Shown here piece by piece: positions 8,031 through 17,531 of a DNA stretch of 64,000 nt. The stretch lies in contig NZ_QJKD01000001.1 of NCBI RefSeq assembly GCF_003201875.1, positions 124,001-188,000 on the forward strand, given 5' to 3'. The notes beneath the pieces were generated by a model. That model had not been told where the DNA came from, did not search any database, and saw only the letters and a list, made by a program, of their open reading frames with translations. The position numbers and the translations under genes are program-made. Position 1 is the first letter of the stretch; every line of letters begins with the position of its first letter. The DNA is from Hungatella effluvii (GTDB taxonomy: Bacteria; Bacillota; Clostridia; Lachnospirales; Lachnospiraceae).

Positions 8031-8884
8031 GGTTGTATGGTTCCCTCCCTCCGCTTCACAGATACCGCACAGATGGTATCCGCATTTCCCGTGTATGGCC
8101 TGCCTGCTGCATCATCAAAAAATACAATATCTTCAAAGCCAGCATCCCGCAGCTCTTTCTCCATGGACTCCACGGTATAGATCTGATTCCAGTTATTATA
8201 GCACTGACACGCGTCTTCCGTTACGATCACATACTGTTCAACATAGTTATTCGTCTCCGGATACTGATAATTCCGCTGGATACAGACATGGGGTTTTCCG
8301 GACCAGAATCCCCGCTCCAGATACTCTACGGATTCCATTTCCCTCAGTTTTTCCCTGTACTTCTCTGAATCCCCATCCAGAATGAAAATTCCGTCTTTCT
8401 TCAGGGCTCCATACACGTTCTTTAATAGTACTTTCCTGTTTTCCGGCGGAAGCACGCCATAATCGCAGTATATCAGAACGGCTGCATCGAATTCCTCCCG
8501 GTAATCCATTTCCAGATAATTTTTATAATGATATCCGATCGGAAGCCTCTCCGCCTCCGCGTGTTCCCTGGCATACTCGATGGAACGCCTGGAATAGTCC
8601 AGCCCTGTGACCTGGAAGCCCTCTTTGCAGAATCGCTCTGCATAGAGACCGGGGCCGCAGCCTAAGTCCAGCAGCCTCATGTCCGGCCTGACCTTACAGT
8701 ACTGTGCGATCCATTTCGCTGACTGTTCTATAAAATCATAGTGCCTGGAAGCCGCGTCGATCTCCGGATCGAGATGCGCCTTCAGCATATACTCCGAAAT
8801 ATGTTCGTCATCCCAGAATGGAGCGGAGCTGGGCGCATAGAGAGATGGTTTTTCCTTTAAATAGTTGATGAATTTGCTGTACAT
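8027..8884 (-). CDS. class I SAM-dependent methyltransferase
   Basis: The chosen start is the ATG at 8884 behind CGGAGG (285 residues); an upstream in-frame ATG at 8908 lacks a site. The Rossmann-type methyltransferase core is clear: motif I LLDLGCGPGLYAERF, the acidic end of strand 2 in GLDYSRRSIEYA, and the post-II strand FDAAVLIYCDYGVLPP. The C-terminal part (EQYVIVTEDACQCYNNW) resembles the lid of small-molecule methyltransferases. It is first in a two-gene leftward operon with the ATP-grasp protein. The substrate cannot be inferred. Confidence 0.85.
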   Translation of the reverse strand: MYSKFINYLKEKPSLYAPSSAPFWDDEHISEYMLKAHLDPEIDAASRHYDFIEQSAKWIAQYCKVRPDMRLLDLGCGPGLYAERFCKEGFQVTGLDYSRRSIEYAREHAEAERLPIGYHYKNYLEMDYREEFDAAVLIYCDYGVLPPENRKVLLKNVYGALKKDGIFILDGDSEKYREKLREMESVEYLERGFWSGKPHVCIQRNYQYPETNNYVEQYVIVTEDACQCYNNWNQIYTVESMEKELRDAGFEDIVFFDDAAGRPYTGNADTICAVSVKRREGTIQP

Positions 8885-8933
8885 AGAAACCTCCGTGTGA
8901 GTTGTCACTTACTGTTATGACGGGTATTCTTTC

Positions 8934-8963
8934 AGTATACCTTTTTTCCTATGGAGATAGCAA
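8934..8963 (-). promoter_or_regulatory. sigma-A promoter of the methyltransferase/ATP-grasp operon
   Basis: Minus strand: -35 TTGCTA (8963-8958), 18-bp spacer, -10 TATACT (8939-8934), about 50 bp upstream of the chosen ATG. Confidence 0.55.
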
Positions 8964-9012
8964 CCCTATGTTGAAGGCAGAACCATTCTTTCGCTGCTGT
9001 TTTAGTGACTGA

Positions 9013-10629
9013 TCAGGTTCTTCTGGCCGCCTCCTCACAGTATTTTCTGATCTCGAACAGGGTCCCTTCCCGGTTCTCTATCATCCGCTCCACTTCCGCC
9101 TTATACTCCGGCGGACAGATATTCTTAACCGCCTGCCTGATCATTTCTTTGGAATGGCGGTCGTCCTTTTCGAATGGAACCACATCGCAGGTCTTCTGGT
9201 ACCAGTCCAGCAGCAGTTCTTTCATTTCCATGATTATTTCTGCATACTCCTTCGCATGAATCCGGTTCATCCTCTCCTGCGGATCCAGCCGCAGATCATA
9301 GAATTCGTCATCCTCGTAAATACGGCGTATATATTTATACTGCTCAGTCCGTATCATCGCGGCTTTTCCATGAATGACAGAATCCGTCTGCAGCTTTTGC
9401 CTTGGATAGTATTCCCCCATCACGGTCGGCAGATTTTTATCATCATGAAATTCGTCACAGTGTATCTCGTCCTCATTTCTGCCTCCCTCGCTGCACACGT
9501 AGTCCCGAACCTTCACGCTGCGGTCCGCCAGATTACTCTGAAGCTTTCTTCCGAACTGGCTGTGATCCGGAGCTACATCGGCAAACGCCATGGCGGTCCG
9601 GTAGAAATCCACCAATTCCACCATCTGGTCACTGATTCCTGCATCCACACCGAAGTCCTTTGGAGGCTTGATTAACAGCGGCACCCTGACGAGACAGTCT
9701 TCCATCATATTCTGAGCCTTTTCCACGATCCCGTAATCTCCTGTATAATCCCCGTGATCACTCAGGAAAAAGATGGCCGTGTCCTCATAGATTCCCGCCT
9801 CCTTCAGCCCATCACACAGCCGCTTAAACTGCGCATCTATCTTACTGCACATGCCGTAATATACGCCTCGCAGTTCCTTATAGTCTTCTTCCGTAAAATC
9901 CTGCATTCCCAGTTCCTCACGGATTCTCCTGTGAAATAACGGCTTTTTATCCCCGGGAACCGCCTCTGCAATTCTTGGCATAACCTTCTCTCTGTCGATC
10001 CGTGAATAATAGGGTTCCTCCACCCGGTATGGCGGGTGGGGATAGATAAGTCCCAGAAATATGCAGAGCGGCCGGTCATCTGCCGGTGATTTCAAACGGT
10101 CGATGGCCGCATCTACCGCCTCGTCATCAGGGGTATAGTTAAGCCCATGCTCATCGGTCGCCAGTTCCCCCTTATAATGGGAATAAAAATACTTACTTCC
10201 CGGTTTTCCCCTAAGTCCCGGGTTTACCGGCCCTGGTGCGGGAGGAACATTACCTCCATAAAAGATTTCGGTGGCGTGCCTGGAAAAGATATCATCATCC
10301 TGCCCGGGAAGCAGATCGTTTCTGGTGTTCATCCAGACGTAATAGCCGGCCTCCTTCAACTCGCTGAGCAGAGAACTCTCGTGGCGGTGCAGCATATGAC
10401 GCATGGTCCTGTGTCCGTGTACATGGGGATACAATCCGGTAAAAAAACTGCATCTGCTCGGCGTGCACACCGGATTCTGACAAAAGGCATAGCGATAGCT
10501 CACAGCATCTTCTCTGATCATTTCATCCAGAAAAGGCGTTTCCGCACCAGGATTTACCCCCATATGGCCCAATGCATCATAACGCATCTGGTCGGGATTA
10601 AAGATGACTATGTTCGGCCGCTTTTTCAC
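9013..10629 (-). CDS. sulfatase (Cys-type, formylglycine-dependent)
   Basis: This 538-residue type I sulfatase starts at a GTG behind AAGGAGG, inside the end of the upstream sulfatase (32-bp overlap). The signature CTPSR begins at Cys55, the residue converted to formylglycine; the following TGLYPHVHGHR carries further active-site residues. IFFLSDHGDYTGDYG supplies the metal-binding Asp and His. No signal peptide is seen, so it should act in the cytoplasm on imported sulfated sugars. It is the last gene of the sulfated-glycan operon. The three sulfatases here differ strongly from each other and probably remove sulfate from different positions. Confidence 0.92.
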   Translation of the reverse strand: MKKRPNIVIFNPDQMRYDALGHMGVNPGAETPFLDEMIREDAVSYRYAFCQNPVCTPSRCSFFTGLYPHVHGHRTMRHMLHRHESSLLSELKEAGYYVWMNTRNDLLPGQDDDIFSRHATEIFYGGNVPPAPGPVNPGLRGKPGSKYFYSHYKGELATDEHGLNYTPDDEAVDAAIDRLKSPADDRPLCIFLGLIYPHPPYRVEEPYYSRIDREKVMPRIAEAVPGDKKPLFHRRIREELGMQDFTEEDYKELRGVYYGMCSKIDAQFKRLCDGLKEAGIYEDTAIFFLSDHGDYTGDYGIVEKAQNMMEDCLVRVPLLIKPPKDFGVDAGISDQMVELVDFYRTAMAFADVAPDHSQFGRKLQSNLADRSVKVRDYVCSEGGRNEDEIHCDEFHDDKNLPTVMGEYYPRQKLQTDSVIHGKAAMIRTEQYKYIRRIYEDDEFYDLRLDPQERMNRIHAKEYAEIIMEMKELLLDWYQKTCDVVPFEKDDRHSKEMIRQAVKNICPPEYKAEVERMIENREGTLFEIRKYCEEAARRT

Positions 10630-12166
10630 ATTTCTTTCCTCCTTCTTCCGCGTTTTTCATTTCCCAATACCGTCTGAATTTCTCCGGCATGGGCTGATTC
10701 GTGGTAAGATACTGCTTTGGAAGCTGCGTAACGGAGCGCGGCGGTATCCATGTTTCGCTGGAAACCCACGATTTTTGTCCCTGAAACTGCGCTACAATCT
10801 GATATCCGTCCTCACGAATATTCTTCTCTTCCACGATCCTGCCGGCGCAGACGTTATGGAAGGCAGCTTCGCGAAGTTCGTCAGCAGCCTCCGGGAACTC
10901 TGCAATCCGGTTATAAAGTTCCCACGGATCGCTGTCCGGGCAGATAAGCAGTTCCTCCTCCGGATGGCTGACATAGGAGATCAGTTTCCACTTTCCCTGA
11001 CGAATCATACGCCCATAATCCGTTCCCCTGCCATAAGGGAGATTAATCCATTCGGCAGTCACCGCGCGATTCTCACGTTCTTCCCCTCTTTCCAGTTCTG
11101 GAATCAGGCTGACCCCATCCTGAAACGGAAGCTCCCGTGCACCGGCCAGCTGACACACGGTCGGTGCTGCGTCCAGGAGACTGACCGGAGACCGCAGCCG
11201 ATTTCCAGCTAAGATCCCGTCTCCTGACACGATCATAGGGATCCGTACCGCCGCCTCATACAGAGACTGTTTCCCATAAAATCCCCGGTCACCGGCATGA
11301 TCGCCATGATCTGACAGATAAAAGAAGATTCCCCGTTTCCCATGCCGGGAGAGATAAGTGTCCCATGCCGATTTGACCTGGCCCAGGCAGTGATCTTCGA
11401 ATTCTATCAGGCCCCAGTAAGCAGCACGGACGCCCTTAACCAGCTCCGGCGTTGTATCGCGAAGACGCCCGGCATCCTGCGCAGAGGCCATAATATCCAG
11501 TGTTGGCGGCAAATCCGTACGCATTCTGTACTTATCGTACAGCTCTGTAGGTGCAATATAGGGAAAATGAGGTGCATACGTTCCCACGACAACACACTGC
11601 GGTTTTTTGTGAGGCTGGGATAAGTAGATTTCCGCTTCCCTTATCACATAACGGTCGTATTCCTGCACCGGAGAATTCCCCCCTCCGACGGCGTGAATAC
11701 AGCCGCCCTCCGTCATGACTGGAGCCATCGGCCCCATTCGTTCCCAATACGGAGCCATTGGCCCTATCGAGACAGGTGTGATGTCCCCTGCAATCCGCTT
11801 CGTGAATCCGTGGCGCTGGTCCTCCCCTTCAAAATGCATTCTCCCGCACAGAACGGTTTCATAGCCGGCCAGAGCCAGGAGGTGAAGAAACGTAGGCATT
11901 TCCGAAGGGATCGAACCGCGGTTCGTATAAACGCCGGTGTGAACGGGAAGCCGCCCTGTCAGAAAAGACATGCGCGCAGGAACACAGAGCGGACACGACG
12001 TATAGGCATTTTCAAACATCGTTCCCTCAGATGCCAGTGCATCCAGATTGGGAGTCTCCACCACCGGATGCCCCGCACATCCCATGACTCTGCCGTCGTG
12101 CTGATCGCTTAAATAAATCAGAATATCCGGTTGTGTTGATTGGTTCATAGTCCTGTCCCGATTCAT
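10598..12166 (-). CDS. sulfatase (Cys-type, formylglycine-dependent)
   Basis: The chosen start (ATG at 12166, MNRDRTMNQ) lies 8 nt after AAAGGAG and gives 522 residues; 12 more in-frame codons exist upstream. The signature is CVPAR starting at Cys61, followed by FLTGRLPVHTGVYTNRG. Metal-binding residues lie in LIYLSDQHDGRVMG at the N-terminus and in FFYLSDHGDHAGDRGFYGK. No signal peptide is present. It follows the GH43 gene after 32 bp and overlaps the next sulfatase, so all are probably one transcript. The Ala in the signature in place of Ser is common in this family. Confidence 0.92.
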   Translation of the reverse strand: MNRDRTMNQSTQPDILIYLSDQHDGRVMGCAGHPVVETPNLDALASEGTMFENAYTSCPLCVPARMSFLTGRLPVHTGVYTNRGSIPSEMPTFLHLLALAGYETVLCGRMHFEGEDQRHGFTKRIAGDITPVSIGPMAPYWERMGPMAPVMTEGGCIHAVGGGNSPVQEYDRYVIREAEIYLSQPHKKPQCVVVGTYAPHFPYIAPTELYDKYRMRTDLPPTLDIMASAQDAGRLRDTTPELVKGVRAAYWGLIEFEDHCLGQVKSAWDTYLSRHGKRGIFFYLSDHGDHAGDRGFYGKQSLYEAAVRIPMIVSGDGILAGNRLRSPVSLLDAAPTVCQLAGARELPFQDGVSLIPELERGEERENRAVTAEWINLPYGRGTDYGRMIRQGKWKLISYVSHPEEELLICPDSDPWELYNRIAEFPEAADELREAAFHNVCAGRIVEEKNIREDGYQIVAQFQGQKSWVSSETWIPPRSVTQLPKQYLTTNQPMPEKFRRYWEMKNAEEGGKKCEKAAEHSHL

Positions 12167-12198
12167 AGCCCGGTCTCCTTTCACAGCTCGGTGCGCCT

Positions 12199-13596
12199 TC
12201 ACTGGAAAAATGTAAAAGAGAGCATCTCCATGTGCCCCGCCCCCTGATATACGAAGTACAGTTCACGTTCCTCTGTAAACCGGACCTCTGTTTCCGCATC
12301 CGTCCAGTCATCCGCAGGAAGGATCGGAATGCTAAATCTCTGTTCTCTTTCCGTGCCAATCAGAAGCGTTCCCGCCGCATGGCCGCGATATGTGACACGG
12401 ATACCCGCTGCGGATCTTAACTCGATATACTTATATCCGATCCGTGTCCCGTCCTTTATGCCTGTAAGAAAGTGCTCGCCGCCCATGTCCGTAATATTGG
12501 GAAAATCCGCTGCCTCATTTCCCCTTCCCTTAGACGGCATCATCGGCATATGGCCGTCCGTCAAATTGCAGCAGATCACTGCCGGATACGTCCCCTGTCC
12601 TGCCAGAGGACCGTTGTTTAATCCGCTGCTTGTGATGGTAACCTGCTCAATCCGCCCATTTTTATCTAAGAATACCGGCTCCGCACAGCCCTGCCGGTTA
12701 TAGGCATTGGTATGGGTGTGGCGGTGGTAGAAGATATACCATTGATCCTTTACACAGACCAGTCCTCCGTGGTTATTTCCTATCGCCATCAGCCGGTCTT
12801 CCGTTTTTCGTCCCTCATAGCCGATATCCCCATTGCTGACGATGACTCCGCCGAACAGAAAGCCTCCCATGGGATCTCTGCTTACCGCATAACAGAGTTC
12901 ATGTGCGTGGACCGAGGAATAGACCAGATAGTAGAGCTCTCCGATTTTTCGAATGGAGGGCGCTTCAAAATACTCGTGTCCCTCGAATGAGGTTCCGGTT
13001 CCATATTCGGAACTGGGAAGCACTACATACGGTCCCCGCTTCACGGTCCGCATGTCGGCCTCCAGCTCGACGACGCTCCCTCCCGGCATCTCTGCTCCCC
13101 TGTATCTTGGAATCTGCAGGGTTGTCGGCGCAAAGCCATAATAAAGATACACCTTACCGTCCTCAACCAGAACGGCGGGATCGTAAGGAAGATTCTCACT
13201 TAACAGCCTGCCATCGGGGTATGCTGCCTTCCCGTAGTATTCATACCGCCCCGCCGGTGTATCGCAGACTGCTACGGAGATGAAGTCACAGAATTTCAGG
13301 CAGTAATAGAGATAATACCTTCCATCCGGTCCCATACAGACATCCGGCGCATAAAGGCATAAACTGCCATCCGGATTGTCCGGATCCTGGTCCTTTCTGT
13401 AAATAACGCCCTCATACCGCCACTCCGTAAGGTCACAGGCATCGGCGGAGTAGCAGACATAGTCCAGTTCGCAGAATTCATCGCCATTTTCCCGGTCATG
13501 AGAGCCATATAGGTACAGCCGGCCGCCGAATACGTGAGGTTCTCCATCTGGTATATACTCACATAGAGGCAAATACGGATTACAAATCTGTTTCAT
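12199..13596 (-). CDS. glycoside hydrolase family 43 enzyme
   Basis: The start (ATG at 13596, MKQICNPYL) follows GGGAGG and lies inside the end of the upstream sulfatase gene (17-bp overlap); 465 residues. The N-terminal 310 residues form the five-bladed GH43 propeller: the base Asp in EYIPDGEPHVFGGRLYLYGS (Asp17), an Asp in SENLPYDPAV (about 139) and the acid Glu in EYFEAPSIRK (Glu211). The C-terminal 130 residues (YIELRSAAGIRVTYRGHA) resemble a carbohydrate-binding module of the CBM6 type. GH43 enzymes remove arabinofuranose, xylose or galactose. Without a signal peptide it should trim imported oligosaccharides. Its place among three sulfatases points to a sulfated, side-chain-bearing substrate. 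Confidence 0.88.
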   Translation of the reverse strand: MKQICNPYLPLCEYIPDGEPHVFGGRLYLYGSHDRENGDEFCELDYVCYSADACDLTEWRYEGVIYRKDQDPDNPDGSLCLYAPDVCMGPDGRYYLYYCLKFCDFISVAVCDTPAGRYEYYGKAAYPDGRLLSENLPYDPAVLVEDGKVYLYYGFAPTTLQIPRYRGAEMPGGSVVELEADMRTVKRGPYVVLPSSEYGTGTSFEGHEYFEAPSIRKIGELYYLVYSSVHAHELCYAVSRDPMGGFLFGGVIVSNGDIGYEGRKTEDRLMAIGNNHGGLVCVKDQWYIFYHRHTHTNAYNRQGCAEPVFLDKNGRIEQVTITSSGLNNGPLAGQGTYPAVICCNLTDGHMPMMPSKGRGNEAADFPNITDMGGEHFLTGIKDGTRIGYKYIELRSAAGIRVTYRGHAAGTLLIGTEREQRFSIPILPADDWTDAETEVRFTEERELYFVYQGAGHMEMLSFTFFQ

Positions 13597-15121
13597 GGAC
13601 AGCTTCCTCCCTCTTCCCCGGAATATAATCCAGTCCAAACCGTTTGTATAAATACTTCGGCGCGTCGTTGTCCTTTAACAGACCGATCAGCGCCCTTTCC
13701 ATTCTACCTTCTGTCTCTGCGTCCCGGAACGGCTTCTGCTGGCCGGGATCTGACTGCAGATCGAACAGAATATCGTGTTCCAGCTTCCCCGGATTGCGGG
13801 TTGGCATAACCGGTATCTCCATGACCCTGCAGCCCCTGGTAAAGGAAAAGCCCTCGTGCAGGCGCATTTCCCGCAGTTCGTCGTGGCTGAACATGCCCAC
13901 CATATGGGTCGGCATCAGAGTATATTCCAGGGCTTTCTCCTCCGGATTTCTCACAGCCCGCATATAAACGGTCTTTCCATCTGTTACACAGACCGGACCT
14001 CCATGTACCCCGTATATTCCGTATTGGCGAACCGCTGCATCCAATTCTATCACCGGGCCCAGCGCCTTCCCCTTCATCCGCTCCGGAACAGGCAGTCCGA
14101 AGAATTCCAGGATTGTCGGTGCCAGATCGATGGTCTGCACCAGTGACGTTCTGTGCTCTCCCGCCGTTTTATACCGCGGGTCCCAGATAAACAGCGGAGT
14201 ATGCGCCACCTCGTTGTATTCCAGCGTATTGTTTTTTGCCCACCAGCCATGCTCACCCAGAAGAAAACCGTGGTCGGTATTCACGATAAGCATGGTGTCC
14301 TTCCACATATCGTATCGATCCATACGGTCTAAAATCCGGCCCAGACTCCTGTCACAGAACTGAGCAAGTGCGTAATACTTTTTCTGCATCTGTTTTATGG
14401 TTTCCGGGTCTTCATGCGCCTCAGCATAGGGAGGCCAGTCCGGAACAAACGGACGGTCCGGATCGAACCAGGCGGCCTGATACGGTTCCGGGGAGTCGAA
14501 CGGTTCATGGGGATCAAAGGTTTCAATCTGGACATACCAGTTGTCACAATCGATGTTATCCTCAATGAAACGGATTCCTCCGTCAAACGTCAGCGTCTGG
14601 GGATACTCCTCCTCCTTTCTCATCCGGGTCCGGTTGGCCATATTCTGCCAGCCGCTTATCTTTCTGATATTCTGAAGCCGTTCCGGCTGAGACTCCGGGC
14701 TTAAAAGAACCGGTGCAAATTCCGGTTCTTTCTTTGAACAATCTCCCACCCATGCATCAGATTCCTGTCCTCTGTAGCATTCCCATGTAGAAAAACGCGG
14801 GTGATAGGTAGCGCCCCCATCCTCCATATAATGGTAATGGTCTGTGGAAAGATGGGAGTGAATACCCGCCTTTTTAAGCATCTCCGGCATGGAATCATCA
14901 AACGGCTCCATTGGTCCCCAGCTTCTGTGCAGGAAATTGGCCCTTCCAGTGTGCAGCTCTCTTCTGGCCGGCATACAGGGCAGACTGCACACGTAGCTGT
15001 TGTCAAACATGACCGTATGCCGGGCCAGCCTTTCAAAATTCGGCATCGGAACCTTTTTCTCTCCAAAACAGGGAATTATGTCCCGCCTCAGTGAATCATA
15101 CATAACCATAATCGCTCTCAT
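13580..15121 (-). CDS. sulfatase (Cys-type, formylglycine-dependent)
   Basis: This 513-residue sulfatase starts at an ATG behind AGGAGA, 14 bp after the permease gene. The signature CMPAR begins at Cys49 and is followed by RELHTGRANFLH. IVNTDHGFLLGEHGWWAK holds the second metal-site cluster, and the N-terminal MVMYDSLRRD supplies the first Asp. The start MRAIMVMYDSLRRDIIP and the LPCMPARRELHTGR block resemble a subgroup of iduronate- or glucosamine-sulfatase-like proteins, but I cannot fix the substrate. No signal peptide. It is first of the four catabolic genes after the transporter. Confidence 0.92.
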   Translation of the reverse strand: MRAIMVMYDSLRRDIIPCFGEKKVPMPNFERLARHTVMFDNSYVCSLPCMPARRELHTGRANFLHRSWGPMEPFDDSMPEMLKKAGIHSHLSTDHYHYMEDGGATYHPRFSTWECYRGQESDAWVGDCSKKEPEFAPVLLSPESQPERLQNIRKISGWQNMANRTRMRKEEEYPQTLTFDGGIRFIEDNIDCDNWYVQIETFDPHEPFDSPEPYQAAWFDPDRPFVPDWPPYAEAHEDPETIKQMQKKYYALAQFCDRSLGRILDRMDRYDMWKDTMLIVNTDHGFLLGEHGWWAKNNTLEYNEVAHTPLFIWDPRYKTAGEHRTSLVQTIDLAPTILEFFGLPVPERMKGKALGPVIELDAAVRQYGIYGVHGGPVCVTDGKTVYMRAVRNPEEKALEYTLMPTHMVGMFSHDELREMRLHEGFSFTRGCRVMEIPVMPTRNPGKLEHDILFDLQSDPGQQKPFRDAETEGRMERALIGLLKDNDAPKYLYKRFGLDYIPGKREEAVHETDL

Positions 15122-15135
15122 GATAAAGTCTCCTA

Positions 15136-16155
15136 TTAAACCGCCTGTCTGGTCTGCTGCGCCAGCCTGATCCGTTCCCGCTTCTTCTTCGCATAGGAGA
15201 ACTTATCCACGTTCATCCGGTAAATCATGAAGATCAGAAAAAGGGAATAGACAATGATATTCTGCACGCTTCCTTCCAGGGAAAGCTTCGACAGTCCCAG
15301 AATCAGCAGCCTTACACTGACTGCCCCCGACAGCACACCGAGAATTGGGTTGCCGACGTAAGCTCCGATGAACACGCCGAGGAACAGCGGAAACATGTTG
15401 CTGAATACACTTCCATTGCTGCTCATGCCCAGTACTGGTGTCAGAGACCCCTTGTACGCTGTGTCAAAAACTCCGGCGCAGGCTACCAGCGCGCCTGCCA
15501 GCGTATAGCAGATGACGCAGTTCACAAAGATATTGATTCCCGCATCCGACGCCAGCTTCTGGTCGCCCTGAATCGCCCGTCTCTTATAGCCAAAGCTGCT
15601 GTACTGAAACAGAAATGTCATAATGAGCAGCAGCGCCGCGGCAACCGCCAGAATAAAGGTTACATTTGACAGTATGGATACCCCCGATTTTCCGTATATC
15701 ATCAGTCCCTGCTGATTGTAAGCGCCGAAGGAAAAGCATTCGAAAATCAGAGTCATGCCGATTCCCAGTACCATGGGAAGAATTCTTAAATTTACAAATA
15801 GCAGTCCCACCAGAAGTCCGCACAGAGCGCCCACCGCCATACTGAGCACGAGGATCCCGACTCCGCCCAAATGAAGCTGCAGCGCCAGATTACCGCCGAA
15901 TACGCACCCCATATACATCTGCGCACCCGCTGATAAGTCCATGCGGCCGGACAGAAGATTACAGTTTAAGGCCAGGGCAAAGCAATAGCATGTGAGTCCC
16001 GTCCGAAGCAGTGTCTTTAAATCCGTGATTGTACTGACCGTCCTGGTACCGGCGATGCTCAAGTCCAGCACATTCATAACAGCAAACACAATAAGGGGAA
16101 GACTGATCAGCTGTATTACATTTTTTATCCGATATTCCAGAGTCCTCTGTTTCAT
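15136..16155 (-). CDS. sugar ABC transporter permease (RbsC/AraH type)
   Basis: The ATG at 16155 (MKQRTLEYRIKN) follows GAAGGAG; an upstream TTG is open but unsupported. The 339-residue protein has eight or more hydrophobic segments and the BPD_transp_2 hallmark NCNLLSGRMDLSAGAQMYMG near the N-terminus, followed by AGALVACAGVFDTAYKGS. It forms the membrane channel of a ribose/galactose-type importer. The second permease at 17532 is divergent in sequence, so the channel is probably a heterodimer, as in the E. coli galactofuranose importer YtfT/YjfF. It lies between the binding protein and the first sulfatase. Confidence 0.88.
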   Translation of the reverse strand: MKQRTLEYRIKNVIQLISLPLIVFAVMNVLDLSIAGTRTVSTITDLKTLLRTGLTCYCFALALNCNLLSGRMDLSAGAQMYMGCVFGGNLALQLHLGGVGILVLSMAVGALCGLLVGLLFVNLRILPMVLGIGMTLIFECFSFGAYNQQGLMIYGKSGVSILSNVTFILAVAAALLLIMTFLFQYSSFGYKRRAIQGDQKLASDAGINIFVNCVICYTLAGALVACAGVFDTAYKGSLTPVLGMSSNGSVFSNMFPLFLGVFIGAYVGNPILGVLSGAVSVRLLILGLSKLSLEGSVQNIIVYSLFLIFMIYRMNVDKFSYAKKKRERIRLAQQTRQAV

Positions 16156-16176
16156 CCTACTCTCCTTCAATCCGCA

Positions 16177-17487
16177 TTATTTACCCAGGCGCTCCAGCGT
16201 ACTCTCATACGTCATGCCATTATAAACCGCCTGTACATCGTCCGCAGTCAGGTCCGGATTCATTATGCCCAGACACTGATTAATCATGCTCTCATCCATG
16301 ATCCATTTGTCTCCGCCCTTGACGTCCCAATTGGCGCACGTATTGATCTGATCGAGCGTGTCAAGGGACCACATGCGGAAGCTTAAAGTCCTCTTTTCAT
16401 TTTCACTGCTGTCATTTAAAGCGGCATAGCCGGTCAATGCATTATAGACGGATATAAAACCCATGCTGCTCACCAGACTGGTGGATTTTAAAGAAGCCAT
16501 ATTCAGAGAAGAATTCCCGAACTTATCCTGTGTGTTAAACGCATTGATCAACGATTCCGACATCGACGCGATTGAAGCCACCTTAATATCCTTGTCAAAG
16601 TTCTTTTCCACCTCGTCCACTACAACCGCGGTCTGCGCATAGCTCTGTCCGGAATGGATCAATACGCCGTATTTGCCGGTCTGAAGCGCCGCGCTGACTC
16701 CTTCCAGCCATCCTTCCATGCCGCTGGGGCTTCCCGGATAGATGTAAATGTTGATTCCCTTGTCGTTGGCAACCTCGATCGGAGCAGACGTCTTTGCCAG
16801 GTTTTCCACCGTATCTTCAAAGGTCAAATTATATTTGCTCTGCAGAGCCGACAATGCAGCAATCGCCGTCTCGAGATGCTGAATATTTCCGGAAAATGCC
16901 AGTGAAGAGGTAATCATAAAGCCCTCGCTTCCATCGTCAGAAGCATTGCTTGAGAGCCAGTCCCGGAAGAGTTGTCCGACATGCTCATTGTCGGCGCCGA
17001 AGCTTCCCTGGAAGGTCTCATAGCCGCCTTCAAACGCACCGTCAACCTCTGGTATTCTCGCCGTGTTAATCACATACTGCATTCCGTACTCCTCACAGAC
17101 CTGCGCCATCTGATTGGCGTCCACCGAACGGTAGGAAATGATGGCGTCGCAGCCTGCGTCTGCACAGCCCTCGATAAAGGTCAGCTCATCATCGGTGTCC
17201 TTACACTGCTCTGAAAATACGAATTCCACGTTATAGCGCGACGCCAGATAGTTTTCATAATAATCGCGGCGGATCACGACCTCATCGATGGCCTGCGGTT
17301 CACATACGCCGATCTTAAACTTCTTGAAGTCCTGAGGAGTCTTTGCTCCGCCTTCTGCCAAAGAGGCTTCTGTCGCAGGCGCCGTTGTCTGTGCTGCCGT
17401 CTCCACGGAGCTTTCCTTCCCGGAACATGCGGTAAGCCCTAACACCATCGCCGCACAAAGTAATACTGCTGTTAATCTCTTTTTCAT
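16177..17487 (-). CDS. sugar ABC transporter substrate-binding lipoprotein
   Basis: This 436-residue protein starts behind GGAGAAGGAG. It has a lipoprotein signal (hydrophobic core, then LGLTAC with the lipidated Cys21), then a Ser/Thr/Ala-rich spacer. The mature part fits a type I periplasmic-binding fold (KFKIGVCEPQAIDEVVIRR, GCDAIISYRSVD, GVLIHSGQSYAQTA). It is longer and less canonical than ribose-binding protein, consistent with an unusual or oligomeric ligand. It lies between the two permease genes of the same importer, with a hairpin (17509-17527) just upstream that may raise its expression relative to its neighbours. Confidence 0.85.
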   Translation of the reverse strand: MKKRLTAVLLCAAMVLGLTACSGKESSVETAAQTTAPATEASLAEGGAKTPQDFKKFKIGVCEPQAIDEVVIRRDYYENYLASRYNVEFVFSEQCKDTDDELTFIEGCADAGCDAIISYRSVDANQMAQVCEEYGMQYVINTARIPEVDGAFEGGYETFQGSFGADNEHVGQLFRDWLSSNASDDGSEGFMITSSLAFSGNIQHLETAIAALSALQSKYNLTFEDTVENLAKTSAPIEVANDKGINIYIYPGSPSGMEGWLEGVSAALQTGKYGVLIHSGQSYAQTAVVVDEVEKNFDKDIKVASIASMSESLINAFNTQDKFGNSSLNMASLKSTSLVSSMGFISVYNALTGYAALNDSSENEKRTLSFRMWSLDTLDQINTCANWDVKGGDKWIMDESMINQCLGIMNPDLTADDVQAVYNGMTYESTLERLGK

Positions 17488-17508
17488 CTTTCTTCTCCTT
17501 CTCCATTT

Positions 17509-17527
17509 CGCGAATCCTCGATTCGCG
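17509..17527. other. intercistronic stem-loop upstream of the binding protein
   Basis: CGCGAATC-CTC-GATTCGCG is an eight-pair hairpin just before the binding-protein ribosome site on the minus strand. On that strand it is not followed by a T-run, so it is more likely an mRNA-stabilising element than a terminator. The T-run adjoining it lies on the untranscribed side. Confidence 0.45.
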
Positions 17528-17531
17528 TTTT

